Below, piece after piece: positions 1-12,649 of a stretch of DNA of 64,000 nt (within the stretch, counting starts at the first letter, position 1; every line of letters begins with the position of its first letter). The notes under the pieces were generated by a model. The model did no database searches. It had not been told where the DNA came from and worked only from the letters and a program-made list of their open reading frames with translations. The stretch covers positions 39,711-103,710 of the forward strand of contig NW_026622769.1 of assembly GCF_023065955.2 (NCBI RefSeq), written 5' to 3'. The translations under genes were made by a program, and so were the position numbers. Source of the stretch: Ursus arctos (Eukaryota; Chordata; Mammalia; Carnivora; Ursidae).

Positions 1-1162
1 CCTGGGAATGGCAGGGAAGGACTCCACATACAGATAAGTCGAGATCTATAGATAGAAATATAGCTCTGTCTGCTACAGAGAGAAGGCCCGGCATCAAGAT
101 GCACCAGGAACAGGGAACACAGCCAGCACCAGCTCTTGGTTTCCAAAGGAGCTCAGGGATTCCTGCAGAACTGGGAGTGGGGGAGGCTGAAGCCCCCCTC
201 CAGCTCCCTGCCAGTAGGGTTAATGGCAGCCCTGACTCAAACTACAAGGCAATTTAAGAGGCAACCAGGACAGCTGTGGGGTCTGGTTCACAGCTCAGAT
301 TGGAAAGGTGGGGGCCCAGGCAGCACCTGAGGGAGCCGAGGCAGCACAGTCCGGGGAACCAACGGAGCAGGTGCGAAAGGGCTCCCGCCATGGGGGGCTG
401 GTTTCCACGTGGCTCACGTGCCCCGGGGGCGGGGGGGGGGGGGGGCGGCACAAAGCCCAACCAACGGTCCCTTACCCCCAGATTGGAAGCTCCTTGGGGT
501 AGGGTCACAGAGCCGTCACCACGGGGGTCAGGCCTCTGGGGGAAGCTCTGCGGAGCGCTGGTTAGGCCGCTGGGAGTCCCCCGTCCCTCCTCTGGGGATG
601 TCTTTGAACTCAGTTGCTGGACACTGCAACCCAGACAGACGGGTGGGGGTGGGGTAGACCCTGCAGTCTGGGCAACGGGAGGGCCCTGGCAATTAGGCCG
701 CTGACTTGCGGGGAGAAGGGAGGGAGCTGGACACAGTACGCGCCGCACTCCCTTCACCAGCTAAAAAGGATCTTTCTCCACTTGGTGCAAGCTGCACCCC
801 AGGCCCCCGCGGGCAGGTCTAGGGGTTCTCCCTGCAGCCTTGGGGGAGGGCGGGATGGGGCGAGGAAGATCTGAGGCGTGGCTGCGAAACCAGAGTCTCT
901 TTCGCTTTCCCTTTTGTTCTCCCCAACGGCCGCCAAGACTCCGCGCGGGTGAGGAGAGCGCGGCTTCCCGGGCGCGCTGGTTTCCGCCTGCGCCCCCACT
1001 GTCCCGGAGCACAGCACCTTCCCGGCTCTGCGCACAGACTGCGCCACGTAGCCTTGACCCGCGACTCCCCTGCAGCTCCCGCGGACTCACCGACAAATCG
1101 ATTCGCACGCCGGAAGCGACTGAGTCGCCCGGGCGTCCCGAGGCCAAGAAGCCCCGCGCGCC
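1..1162. other. Upstream region of SMPD5, no coding gene seen
   Basis: I see no exon of a known gene here. The last 300 bases are GC-rich with many CpGs and run straight into the SMPD5 coding exon, so they probably hold its promoter and 5' UTR. A run of 15 G lies at 431-445 and is a likely place for length error in the assembly. ORFs crossing this stretch on both strands look like by-products of high GC. Confidence 0.6.
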
Positions 1163-3285
1163 ATGCAATCCACTCCCGACTGGCCCCCAACGCCCGGTGC
1201 CCTACGGCCCTCTCCTTTCCCGCACCCTGTATTGCACGCCCTCCACCGCCTGGCCCGAGCCCTGCTCTTTCCGGCTTACTGGGCCCTGGACCAGCTGCTG
1301 GGCTGCTGGGCGCCGGTGGCGCGCCCGAACTGCCGGAAAGCGCTGAGAGCAGCAGCGGGCGCCGTGGCGGCGCTGCTGCTGCTGCTCCTGGTCGGCCTGC
1401 CCCTGGCACTGCCGGGCCTGCTGCTCTGGCTGCCCCTGCAGGCTTGGCGCCGCCCCTTCTGCTACCGGCCCCCTCCGCAGTGCTGGGCGCCCCCAGCGCC
1501 CTGGCGCCCCCCAGCTGAGCCCGCGCGCTGCTTTGGCTTCCTCAGCGCCAACCTGTGCCTGCTCCCCGACGGGCTAGCGCGCTTCAACAACTTGCGGCAC
1601 AGCCAGCGGCGGGCCGAGGCTGTGGGCGGCGTGCTGCTCGCCGGCCTGCGGCCCTCGCGCTATGGGACTACGGGCTGCAGTTCGCCAGGGCAGGGGACGC
1701 CGGATGGGGTGCTGACGGCCGCGGTGCCGGCAGGTCTGGACTTCGTGTGCCTGCAGGAGGTGTTCGACCTGCGCGCGGCGCGCCGCCTCCTCGGCCACCT
1801 AGCGCCCAATCTGGGCCCGGTGCTGTACGACGTAGGCTCCTTCGGCCTGCAGCCCGGGCCTTACCTCAAGCTGCTCGGCAGCGGGCTGCTGCTGGTCTCG
1901 CGTTACCCGCTGCTGCGCGCCGCCTTCCGATCCTTCCCCCACGCACGTCGCGAGGACGCGCTGGCCTCCAAGGGACTGCTTTCCGCACAGGTACAGGCCC
2001 ACCGGCCGCGGCGCTACCTGGCTGGGGAGAGGGCTGGGCGTGGGGCCAAACTGGCGAGAGTTGCTGGGGCCGTCCACGGTGTTGCAGGCGCAGGTGGGCT
2101 TCCTGGACGGGCGGCGCATCGTGGGCTTCCTGCACTGCACACATTTGCATGCGCCGAGCGGTGAGCCCCGCGGACGGGATGGTCAGCACGTGGGCAAGCA
2201 GCCTCGCCTCTCATCCTGGCGCCGGCAGGTCCCAACCCTCGTCTGCATCTCCGCTTCCCCCACTGTTTGTTCACTGCCCGGAGCACCGGGAGCTGGGTGG
2301 AGTGCCCTGGTGGGCTCGCAGATCGGGGCGGGGCGGGGGAGGGGGTGCGCATCTGGGCTCAGACTTCCTCCCCCACCCCCGCAGGGGACGGGCCCTTGCG
2401 CTGTAAACAGCTGACGGTTCTACTGGACTGGATCGAGCAGTTTGAAGCCGAGAGCCGCCAGAGTGGCGAGGCCGTGGCCTTCAGCGTGCTTCTGGGTGAC
2501 CTCAACTTCGACAACTGCTGTTTAGGTGAGGGGCAGGCTGCGAAGGGGCGGGGCTGGGCGGCCTGGCCCCGCCCACCGAGCGTTGGCCTCTCCCCGCAGA
2601 CCAAGCTAAAGAGCAGGAGCACGAGCTCTTCAGCCAGTTCCGGGACCCCTGCCGGCTGGGCACTCGCCGGGAGCAGCCCTGGGCCCTGGGTACGGCGCCC
2701 GGGCGGGGAGCTGTCCTTGGGAGGGCTCCGGGGCCGCGGCTCCCCCCGATGACCGCCCTCCCCGCCCTCCCCCAGGCACGATGCTGAGCACTTCCACCCT
2801 GCGCTGCTCGGTGGCCTGCTCCCCAGAGATGCTGCGGAGGTGAGTGGCGCCCTGGGGGTCAGGCACCGCCCAGGACGGAGGGGAGCGCTGGCCGCGGTAA
2901 CACCGCCCGTCCTCAGGGCCCTGGAGCAGGAGGAAGGGCGCCGCCGCTACCTGGCAGGCCCTCCCGGCGGCGGAGGCCCCCGGGCTAAGCCCTGGAGGGG
3001 TCGGCGCGTAGACTACGTCATGTACCGGGGAGTGGCCGGAGGCCCGCTGAGCCCAGTAAGTGCCGGAATTCCGGGCGCAGGGCCGGCTGGAGCTGGGGCG
3101 ACCCCTCAACCCCTGACTCCTGCCCCCAGGAGGTGGAGCAGGTGACCTTCAGCACCGCCCTGGCGGGGCTCACAGACCACCTGGCCGTGGGACTTCGGCT
3201 CCGAGTGTCCGCGCCCTGCCGGCACGCGCACGCTGGCGACAGTTGCGAGGCCGGGTGGAAAGACGGACACGGACGCAGAGCGTGA
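1163..3285 (+). CDS. SMPD5: Sphingomyelin phosphodiesterase 5 (neutral, mitochondria-associated sphingomyelinase)
   Basis: Seven coding exons: 1163-1990, 2094-2160, 2385-2525, 2600-2689, 2776-2839, 2917-3055, 3130-3285; together 494 aa. The protein resembles nSMase2 (SMPD3) along its length and should hydrolyse sphingomyelin to ceramide and phosphocholine. Two hydrophobic segments (about residues 28-50 and 66-92) lie N-terminal, as in the membrane-bound neutral sphingomyelinases. The catalytic DNase I-like domain follows: SANLCLLPD (Asn130), LDFVCLQEVFD (Glu199, metal ligand), GDLNFDN (Asp337/Asn339) and LTDHLAVG (His460, general base). All key residues are present. The second exon was placed at 2094, not 2088, because that joins LLSAQ to VGF as in SMPD3 and keeps frame. 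The ATG at 1163 is the first that precedes the membrane segments. The stop is 61 bp from the convergent OPLAH stop. Alternative: SMPD3 paralogue, but the position beside OPLAH favours SMPD5. Confidence 0.93.
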
Positions 3286-3326
3286 GCCTGGCCAGTTGCC
3301 GCGGGGACAGGGCGACTTAAGAGCTG

Positions 3327-3332
3327 TTTATT
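3327..3332 (-). terminator. OPLAH: OPLAH poly(A) signal
   Basis: AATAAA on the minus strand, 15 bp beyond the OPLAH stop codon. Cleavage would fall close to the SMPD5 stop codon, so the two genes are nearly end to end. On the plus strand the first candidate signal for SMPD5 is ATTAAA at 3650-3655, inside OPLAH. Confidence 0.8.
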
Positions 3333-3346
3333 GTGGGGGCCCTCCC

Positions 3347-6300
3347 TCACACCGCCTCCTGGGCTCTGCGGTACTCATAGACGCTGCCGCGCTCAGGGAA
3401 GGCCGGGGGCTGCTGGGGCGACCCCTGCGGCTGCGGGGCGGGGTCATCCGGGTCCCCGTAGCCCCCACCGCCTGGTGTGTGGAGGCAGAACACGTCCTGT
3501 GGAACAGAGGGGCAGGCTCAGGGCGGGCATGCCCTCCCCGCACGCCGCCTCCCGCTGCGGTCCCATTCCCCTGCCCCTGGGGCAGCGTGTCCACGGGGCC
3601 CACTGGACCGCGGAGGCCCACTGCGCGCCCTCTTCCCCTCAGAAACCAAATTAAACTACGCGTCTGGTCATCTTTGCAACTCTGCTCACCCTCTGTGGAA
3701 TGCCGATCAACAGGGGCGGGCGGGAATGAGAGAGGACAGAGCTCGACCCTTACCCCGGGGTACACGGGCACCGACGTCTTCCCCCCCAGATTCACCGTCC
3801 GGCCGTCCTTGCGGATCAAAAGGTTTAGGCCACGGGCGCCGGGCTCGCCCCCTGCGAGAAGAGGCGAGGTGGGCGGAGCCCAGGAGGCCGGGATGGGAGA
3901 GGCGGAGGAGGTTGGTGGGGAGACCGGAGGTCCCCCGGCCGCAGGGGATCGCGGCTGCTCACCGTGGAGGCCGTAGGGCCGGAAGGCGCGGCGCTCGGTC
4001 AGCACAGACAGCAGCGCCTCCTCGCGGAAGAGCAGCTCGCGGACGACGCCGTCGCCGCCCCGGAAGCGGCCGCGGCCCCCGGACCCTAGCCTCAGCTCGA
4101 AGCGGCGCACGATGACCGGGTACCTGCGCGGGCCAGGGGCTCAGCGCCGCCCGCCCGGGCTCCCGTGCCCCCGGCCCGGCCCGGCCCTCGCCGCTCACCT
4201 GCTCTCCAGGATCTCGGGGTCGGTGATGCGCGTGTTGGTCATGTGGCTGTGCACGCCGCTGCGCCCGTGCCAGCCGGGGCCCGCGCCCGCACCGCCCGCC
4301 ACCGTCTCGTAGTAGCCCATGTGGGCATTGCCCAGGGTCACATTGTTCATGCAGCCCTGCCAGGGGCAAGCGGCATTGGCTCTGGGCTGGAGGGACACCC
4401 CCCACCCCAACATGCACGAGCATGCCCACCCAGCCGCCGCACCTGCGAGGCCGCACAGGCCCCGAAGGCCCCTAGGATGACGTCCACCACGCGCTGTGAC
4501 GTCAGCACGTTGCCGCCCACCACGGCCGCTTCGGGGGATGGGTCCAAGATGGAGCCCCTAGGAATCACAACGCGCACCGGCGCCAGGCAGCCCTGGGGGG
4601 GAGGGGCCGGCTCTCAGCGCAGCTGGGGAATACACCTGCCCCTACCACCAGCACCCCAGGACCAGTCCGTGGTCGGGCTGACCGGCCCCCAGGATCATTC
4701 AGGGTGACACGGTCCGCCCCCGTGCACCTGGTTGAGCGGGATGTCTCGGCCCACCAGACAGCGCAGGGAGTAGATGAGGGCTGACAGCGTGATGGCCCGC
4801 GGTGCGTTGAGGTTGCCAAACACTTCAGGCCCGGTGCCGCTGAAGTCAAATACTGCGCTGCCCTGCCCACGGGAGGGAGGGGGGAGAGGTCATCAGCAGC
4901 CGGGCGGCCACGCCTCGATGCCCTCAGCCCTGCCGCTGCAGCCTGACCTGACTCAGGTTGATCTGCACGCGGAGTCGGATGGGGGAACCGTCGTCCATGT
5001 GGTCCTCTGCCGACACCTCCAGGGGCAGGCCTCGGGCCTGCCGCGAGGTTCCAAAGGCCCGCAGCATGTCCCGCACGGCCAGCTCAGCGTTTGCCTGGCA
5101 GACAGCATGTTCACCCGGCAGCCATGCCGCCGACCAGGTGGGGCGGGTGCTCCCCACCTCCCCACCCAGCTGCCTGGGGGCAGGCACAGAGCTGCCCCCC
5201 TGCTCCTGCCCCCTCGGCCCACCTGAATATGGCCCATGTAGGCCTGCACCACATCCAGGCCGTACTGCCCAATGAGCTCTCCCACCAGCTGGATGCCCTT
5301 CTGGTTGGCTGCCACCTGCGCACGGAGGTCCGACAGGTTGTCGTGCAGGTTCCGAGTCCCGCTACAGCCAGGAATCTTGCCTGGAGCCCGCAGGGCCTCA
5401 GTTACCGCTGGATGGAGGAGGTCACCACTGAGCCACCCTGGGCCCCTGGGGCTGCCTGGTGCCCTGCTCCCCACCTACTTCACCTCTGCTGGGCACCGTG
5501 TGGGGCACCCCATGTTGGCCCTTCACTGGCTCCCCCACAACCCTGCTGACTCCCCCAGCACTCCAAAAACCCCCAGCCTCCTCCCACCTGCTCAACCTTC
5601 TCCTTCGCACACTCCAGCCCCCCAGGGCACCCTAGACTAGGACAGATAGCTCTGCCTGTGACCTCACAGGAGCTGGGAGGTTCCCCGGGGCGGGGGGGGG
5701 GGGGTCCTTCCCTCAGCAAACTCTGCTCCCGCCAGTGAATTCCTCCTGCCCCACCTCCCCACCTCCTGCCCCACTCCCTCCTGCCCTTTCTGGGCTTCCC
5801 TCCCCTCTCACACCACTTCCCTTGACCCTCCCCCAATCACACTGCCCCCAGGGCCCTCTCTCAACTGCTGTGAAAGGCCATCAGCTGGCTCTCTGTGCCT
5901 CCTACCCCCCCCCCCAAACAAATCTGAACTAGGCCTCTACACCCTGGCAAGCCCCAGAAAGCCCCAAAGACTGAGGGAAAGCCTCTCTCCCTAGTCTGGG
6001 TCACAGTACTCTCTCAGGCTCCCTGGGCACCGCGTCCTCTGTCACGCGCCTGCACATGTCCCTCCCATGATCCCTGCCCCTTGCCCTCTGCTCCGTCCAC
6101 CCTGACCAAGGGAGCGGCCAGGCCTGGGTCATTCTGTTTGTGTCTTCAGCACCCACAGCAGCCTGCGGCTCTGTTACCCAACGCTCCATCCTGCCCACGC
6201 TACCTACCCTCACTCTGGGATGCCCCCTGGGCTCCCAGGCCCCTGCAGCCTCACACCAGCTCTGAATTTTCCACTGCCCCTGTCTCCTGGACCACACTGC

Positions 6301-9300
6301 AACTTCAGCCCCAACTTCCCTGCAGCTGCTCTGAGCTCGGTGCCAGAGCCTCCCTCCGTCCTCTCACCATCCAAACTTGACTCCTCACCCCCACCCCCAA
6401 ATCCCATCAAAGGCTAACCTTGATCTCCAAGACAGCAGTCCCTACCCCCACTTCTGCTGCCCAGCTCGGGGGTCAGCATCATGCAGGGCAACCACAGCCG
6501 CCCCCCACCCCACTCAGCCTGGCCTCTGGGCCACCCTCCAACCCCCCCATTCACTCAGCACATAGGCTGAAGGCTTTCATGGTGTGTAGGCAGACCGGTG
6601 CAGGCCCACTGAAGCCCTTCGTGGCCACCCCACTACCCAATGACTCAGACCCAAAACCAAGAAAGTTCTCTAAGAGCCTGTGTCCCTGGCCCCCATCCTC
6701 ACTGCTTCTCTGAAGCCCCCAGACCCAGTGCAAACACAATGCAGACCGTCACCACCACGAGCAGCTGCCTACCTTGCAACGGCTCCTCTCCCTGCCCCAT
6801 GCCACCGGTGTCCTGGCCAGTTCCCCACCCCCAAAATCACTGAGGCCTTCCTGGGCCCAGGTAGAGTTTGCCTCAGCTCCTCTGGTCATCTCTGAGAGAT
6901 GATCTGCAATCACTGTGGGGTCGCCAGCTGGCTCCCCCAGGCTCAAGGCGGGCCCGGGCCAGTAGGCTGTGTCCCAGTGCCCCCCTGGCCTTGCTGTAAG
7001 GAGCAGCCATGTGTGCCAGCCCACCGAATCCTCCTCCCTTCCTCGCCATCGCCCCGACCCCACCTCCACTCACCCTCCTCCTGGAATACTCCCCCCTGGA
7101 CGAGTTTGAAAGACAGAAAGACAGCGCCCTCCTGCTGCAGTGTGGTGGAGTGGGGGGGCATGGAGCCTGGTGTGATGCCCCCGATGTCTGCATGATGCCC
7201 GCGGCTAGCCACATAGAACACAGGCCGAGCCTGACCTGGCCAAAACACCTGGCGGTGGAGAGCAACTGTCAGCTGGGCCAGCCACCCTTGCCCCCCAGAG
7301 ACAGCGGGCAGAGGCGCTCACCGGTGTGATGACAGTCAGGTCTGGCAGGTGGCTGCCCCCGGCGCTGGGGTGGTTGCTCAGCAGCACGTCGCCAGGGTGC
7401 AGGTCAGCCCCCAACTGCTGGATCTGAAGCCAGGAGACGGTCCCGAGTTGGAATGGCGGAGGTGAGGGGCGGGGTAGGGGAAGCAGACAGGGGACCCGCC
7501 AAACCTGGAACTGCACGGTCTCCTGCATGGCGCCCAGGTGCACAGGGATGTGGGGGGCGTTGGACACCAGCCCCCCGTCCGGCCCAAAGAGGGCGCAGGA
7601 GAAGTCCAGACGCTCCTTGATGTTGGTGGAGATGGCTGTGCGCTGCAGGATGCGGCCCATCTGCTCTGGGGGCACAGAGTGACCAGGCACCCGCTGGCCC
7701 CACCCCACCCACAGCACAGCCCTAGACTACGAAGAGGCGGGACCCGCTGCCTTCAAGGCCCCAAGGGCGGTGGTGGCTCACCTGCACACAGTGAGGCCGG
7801 AGCCAGGCCAGGCCTTGGCTGGGGGAGGGGCACCCCCTTCCCCTCCATCCCCGCCTGGAGCCTCACCAAGGACCTGGAACCCCACACCGAGCCTCCAGCT
7901 TGCCCAGCACAGTAAGAAGCTGGCGCTGAGGCACAGGACTCAGGGCCCCCAGCAGGCCCCCGGCCCGACCCTGCACAGACGGGTTCGCTGTGCCGAGCCT
8001 GTTTCCCGCCCGCAGATCCCATGGCTGCCGGTAGGAGTCAGGTACGCGCACTGCCCAAGGCCCGCTGGTGCAGGGGGCTGGCCATCCCAGCGCCAGGGCC
8101 ACGCTGTGCACCCTTCCCCTGGGTCACACTCCGCCTCTCTCCGCACAGCCCCGCCGCCAGCCACAGGGCCTGTGCCTCTGCCTGCCCGGTACGCAAGCCC
8201 CCCCACCCCGCAGGGGGCAGGGCCACTCACCAGCAATGCTCATGAAGCGGTGTGAGAAGATGGACAGGTGGATGGGGTCAAGCTGGGCGCCCACCGTGCT
8301 TGGGGCCTCTGCCCCCACAGAGATGCGGATGTCCCCCGTCTCAGTCACCTCGGCCTGGCAGCCTGGCTCCACCAGGATGGTGCTGAGGGTAGGGGTGCAA
8401 GAGGCTGCAGGCACCAAGCCAGAGCCCGCATCCCAAATAGGGACCCCGCATCCCCAGGCAGGGGGACACACCAACCATAAGGGACCCCGGAGTCCTTCAT
8501 ATTCCTGTAGCCTTGGGCAGAGAACCCTCCACCAGGACCCCTGAGCTCACCCGTGCCCTGGCAGCTGTGGCCCCAGCCCTCACTCCCATGGCCGCCCCCA
8601 GCCAGGCCTCAGCCCACCTGTTGCTGTCAATGATGAGGCAGGGCCCCTGAAGCTTGTGCCCGTAGCCCAGCTCTCCCAACAGGTATACGGGGGTTTCCTG
8701 GTACCCCCCCTCAAAGTAGCACTGGGTCATCTGAGGAGGGTGTAAGAGGAGTCAGGTTCCTAGGCCCAGCTCCCTCCCTGGGTCTCCCCATCCACACCTG
8801 TCCCCATGTCCCTGTGGCTGTGGGTGGGCAGGCAGAGCCAGAGCCACCCACCTTGTCTACCCGGGGAGGCCCAGTCTGAGCTCTGGGGACATCTTCAAGG
8901 CGAAGGCCACTGCGGCCAGTGCCCCTCACACGCACGTCGTCTACCACCACTGGCCGCTCGGGGATGACGAAGCCAAACTCCCTCATGTACCTGTATGTCC
9001 ACCGGCCCCGAGAGGACTCTCAGGGCAAGGTGGCCGGGCTGGCAGGCCCCCCACCAGCGCTCCCAGGACACGGAGTTCGCGTACCTCTCCACAAAGGCTG
9101 CCCCAAAGTCTCCGGCCCGGGGCGAGCGGGCAGTGGCCGGGTGCCGGTGGGCAGACACCATCAGCGCACAGTCGGTGCCCTGGTAGCGCAGATGCAGGAA
9201 GCTCTCAGTGCTGATCTGGGACCTGCGGCAGTGGGGCAGGAGGGGCACTCACACGGGGCCCCCGAGAGGACTCCTGTCCTGCCTCCCCAGGCACGCAGGA

Positions 9301-12300
9301 GTCCAGCCCTCCTTGACCACTGCCCACTGCAGGGGCCCCAGCACCGTCTGGGAAATCAGGCGGTAAATCCAACTGGGGGTGGCTGGGCTGCTGCAAGCCC
9401 TCTGCGTGGCCAAGCTCACCCAGCCCCTTGAGCCGCACCTGGGAAAGCCCTGGGTCCGCAGGGCGTCCACACACTGCTCCTCCAGGCGGCTCAGCCTCTG
9501 GTCCAGCTGCACGAAGGTCTCAGGCGCGTAAGGCAAGGAGCATGGCTCCTGCGCCTCGTGCACCACGTCTGCCAGGGCCAGCCCCAGTGCCGACAGCAGC
9601 CCGCTGTGCCTGCGGGACAGGGGCCTCGGCAATGTGGGGGTGCCTCCCGAAGCCAGCCCCCCAGCCTAGCACACGGGGGCCACTCCCACACATACCTGTG
9701 AATGTGCACAGTGTCCATGCCCAGGGCCCGGGCGATGGCACAAGCATGCTGCCCACCAGCTCCCCCAAAGCAAGCCAGTACGTGGGCTGAGGGGTCATGG
9801 CCTCGTGCCTGGGAAGCCAGAAGAGGGGGCAGTGGGCATACCCTACCCTGTCTGGCCCCCGACCGCCCCCCCCCCACCGCCGTTCGGTTGACTGAGTGGG
9901 AGGTGTGGGTGTGGGGAGCAGGGCTGTAGGGCAGGGCAGGCAAAGGAGAGGGCAGGGCAGGCGTACCTGCGTGAGCGCACGGATGGGCCGGCACATGGCC
10001 TCGTTGGCCACACGCACGAACCCCATGGCTACCTCCTCCAGGCTCAGCGGAGAGGCCGGGCAAGGCCCGTTAGTCAGGAAGCTGTTGACCTCAGTAGCCA
10101 CAGCCTCCAAGGCCTTTCGGGAGGCTTCAGGGGACAGTGGCTGGTCCTCTCCCGGCCCAAAAATGCAGGGGAAGGAGGCAGGCAGTAGGCGTCCCAGAAC
10201 CAGATTAGCATCCGTCACTGTCACAGGACCCCCTGGGAGGTGTGCACGGTGTGGGGGTTGGGGGCTGGAGACGGGGTCCAGTACTAGGCAGCAGGAGCAG
10301 GGCCGAAGGGGTGGGGTGGGGCTGGGCAGCATGGGAAGGGGCCTGGTGGGGCAGATCCCAGTTCTTACCTTTACGGTAGCAGGCAGGGCCAGGATGGGCT
10401 CCTGCAGACTCAGGCCCCACCACAAAGAGGCCGGACCTGGGAGAGGGAGGACTGGACTTAGAGGTGTGTTGGGAAGCAGGGCTAGGGGGCCCCAGCCCAG
10501 GTGCAGGGGCTGACCTAAAGAAGAGGCGGGAGCCCCCACCAGCTGCCACTGTGTTGATGTCCAGCTGGGGGGCCTGGAGGGTGACACCAGCTGTGCTGGC
10601 CTCAAAGACATGCTCAAACTCCCCAGCATAGCGGCTCACGTCGGTGGATGTGCCTGGTGGGGCAAGGGGTATGAGGAGTCAACTCACGGACCTGGATGCC
10701 CGGCATCGTCTGGTCCTACGGGCAAGACTCCTGACCCCACCCTCAGCCTTCATACCTCCCATGTCAAAGCCGATGACGGGCTGGCCGCCCTCCACCCGGT
10801 AGGTGGTGGCTGCATAGCCCACCACACCCCCAGCAGGTCCAGACAGCACAGCGCGGGAGCCGCTGAAGGAGTCCATGGGTGCCAGGCCACCATCAGAGCG
10901 CATGAACAGCACCTGCACGTCCTGGGGGCAAGCAGCTGGACAGTGAGGGGCTGGGCGGGCACATGGTGGGGGTGGCTGGGAGAAGGCAGTCACAGGCGCC
11001 TCACCTTGAGCTGGCCCTGGAAGCCGCGGCGGAAGCCCTGCACGTAACGCTGTATGGTGGGTGTCAGGTAGGCGTCAGCACAGGCCGTGTGCCCCCGAGG
11101 CACGATGCGAACCATGGGCATGGCCTCCGAGGACAGTGACACGTGTGTGAAGCCCAGCTCCTGGGCCAGCGCGCCCACCTGCTGCTCGTGCTGGGCCCAC
11201 CTGTCACAACGACCCAGTGGTCCTCCTGCCCACAGCCTCCCGCCCACCACCCAGAGCCCCTGGCCAGCCCGCACTCACGCGTAGGAGTGCATGAGCACGA
11301 CGGCCAGGCTGCGGATGCCTCGGGACAGGAGCCCCTCCAGCTTCCCTCGCAGACCCCCGAGGTCCACGGGCTGTTGCACCTCCAGCAGGTCCCCTGTGCG
11401 TCCTGCCAGGAAGCCCGTTACCACCCGGTCAAAGGCCCGGGAGGGCCTGCTGCCCCCACACCCCGACACCCCAGGCACCGCACCTTTGACAGGTGTCCCT
11501 GCGCCCGGCTCCCCGCGATACAGCACCACGCGCTCGTCCACCTCCAGCACCTCTTCATACAGTACCTCAGGCATGGGCACGGCCTGGGGGCAGGCAGAGG
11601 CTCAGAGAAGGCCCAGGCCTGAGGGTCCTTGCTGGGGTCCTGCGTGGGCGGGGCAGTGCAGGCGAGGGGATGTGTCCCAACAGGCCAGTGAACAGGCCCA
11701 GGAGACCTAGTCAGACAGGGCGGGCCCCAGCAAGGCCCACCCAGGGGGCAGCTCTCTGCCCCAGGCACCTGAGTGCAGCCAACTGCCCCACCCCCACAAG
11801 GGCAGCTCCCTCTGGGAATGCAGCAGGGCCAGTGGGGGAGGGTCGGGAGGGAGCGCTCCTACCCCTTACCCCAGATCAGTTTGTCTTGGGTCGCTCCACG
11901 CCCGGAATCCAGGACAGGGCATGGCGGCAGGCAGGAACAGGACTACCTGTGACACTCTGAGGGCTTGGGGGACACCGTGCCTGCTGGGGGTGCTGGAACC
12001 TCCCCTCTGCCTATCAGCTGGTGGCCTTGGGCCGGCACAGACCCTTCGAGGACTGCCCTCCCCGAGGGGCCACGGCGTCCCTGGGAAACCAGGGGCAGCT
12101 GGACCCAGCACCAGCTGGGGTGGGTGAGCTCACCAGATCGAAGAGGTCCTCCCGGGCCTGAGTGCCCACGTGCAGCAGGTCTCGGAAGCCACGTGTCACC
12201 AGCAGTGCCACCCGCTCCCCCCGCCGCTCCAGCAACGCATTGGTGGCCACCGTGGTGCCCATGCGGATGCTGGCAATGCGACTGGTGTCCAGCGGCCGGT

Positions 12301-12569
12301 CCCGGGGCAACGGCACGCCCCCCTCCTGGGAAGCACATGGTTAGTGTCGCGCCTCTGGTCCCAGGGCCCACCCCAGCCCGCCGCCCTGCCCTGGCCACCT
12401 GCTCCAGGATGCGGCGGATGCCCTCGGTCGGTGCGTCTACATAGTTGGCAGGGTCCTCTGAGAGCAGCTTCAAGACCCTCACGTGCCCCCCGGGGCACTG
12501 GGCAAAGACATCCGTGAAGGTGCCTCCGCGGTCCACGGCAAAATGGAAACGCCCCTCGGGGCCGCCCAT
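3347..12569 (-). CDS. OPLAH: 5-oxoprolinase (ATP-hydrolysing)
   Basis: OPLAH cleaves 5-oxo-L-proline to L-glutamate using ATP, in the cytosolic gamma-glutamyl (glutathione) cycle. I assembled 26 coding exons on the minus strand. In transcript order: 12569-12399, 12325-12134, 11583-11484, 11402-11279, 11200-11005, 10921-10756, 10653-10515, 10436-10369, 10232-9967, 9808-9696, 9609-9439, 9222-9085, 8990-8852, 8730-8618, 8382-8231, 7665-7505, 7423-7322, 7248-7074, 5407-5223, 5094-4948, 4862-4728, 4592-4443, 4356-4199, 4123-3963, 3851-3754, 3496-3347. They sum to 3870 nt, 1289 aa, within one residue of the human protein. The N-terminal hydantoinase A half begins [15 protein letters not shown] and contains GFDMGG and GPAGGVVGY; the hydantoinase B half contains [19 protein letters not shown] and GGGGYGDP near the C-terminus. 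No break, frameshift or missing exon is seen. Start: ATG at 12569 matches the family N-terminus. Confidence 0.97.
5408..7073 (-). other. Largest OPLAH intron, strongly C-rich on the plus strand
   Basis: This intron lies between the exons ending in VFQEE and starting VTEALRAP. It holds no exon I recognise. On the plus strand it is dominated by C and short CT runs, so the OPLAH pre-mRNA is G-rich here, with many GGG and GGGG groups and a G/C tract near 5690-5703. No SINE or L1 is evident. Confidence 0.7.
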
Positions 12570-12649
12570 GATGAGGGGGCTGGCGTCCAGCAGCGACTCT
12601 TCGGCCGGCAGTCCTGGCAGAACTGCACAGAGACTGCGGATCAGGCCCC

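Noticed and set aside
2088..2093. Earlier acceptor for SMPD5 exon 2
   Set aside because: It would add AlaGln (AQAQVGF); the family alignment favours LLSAQ-VGF from 2094, though a tandem acceptor isoform is possible.
9520..10629. Long minus frame of 369 codons
   Set aside because: It is real OPLAH exons read through unspliced introns, not a separate gene.
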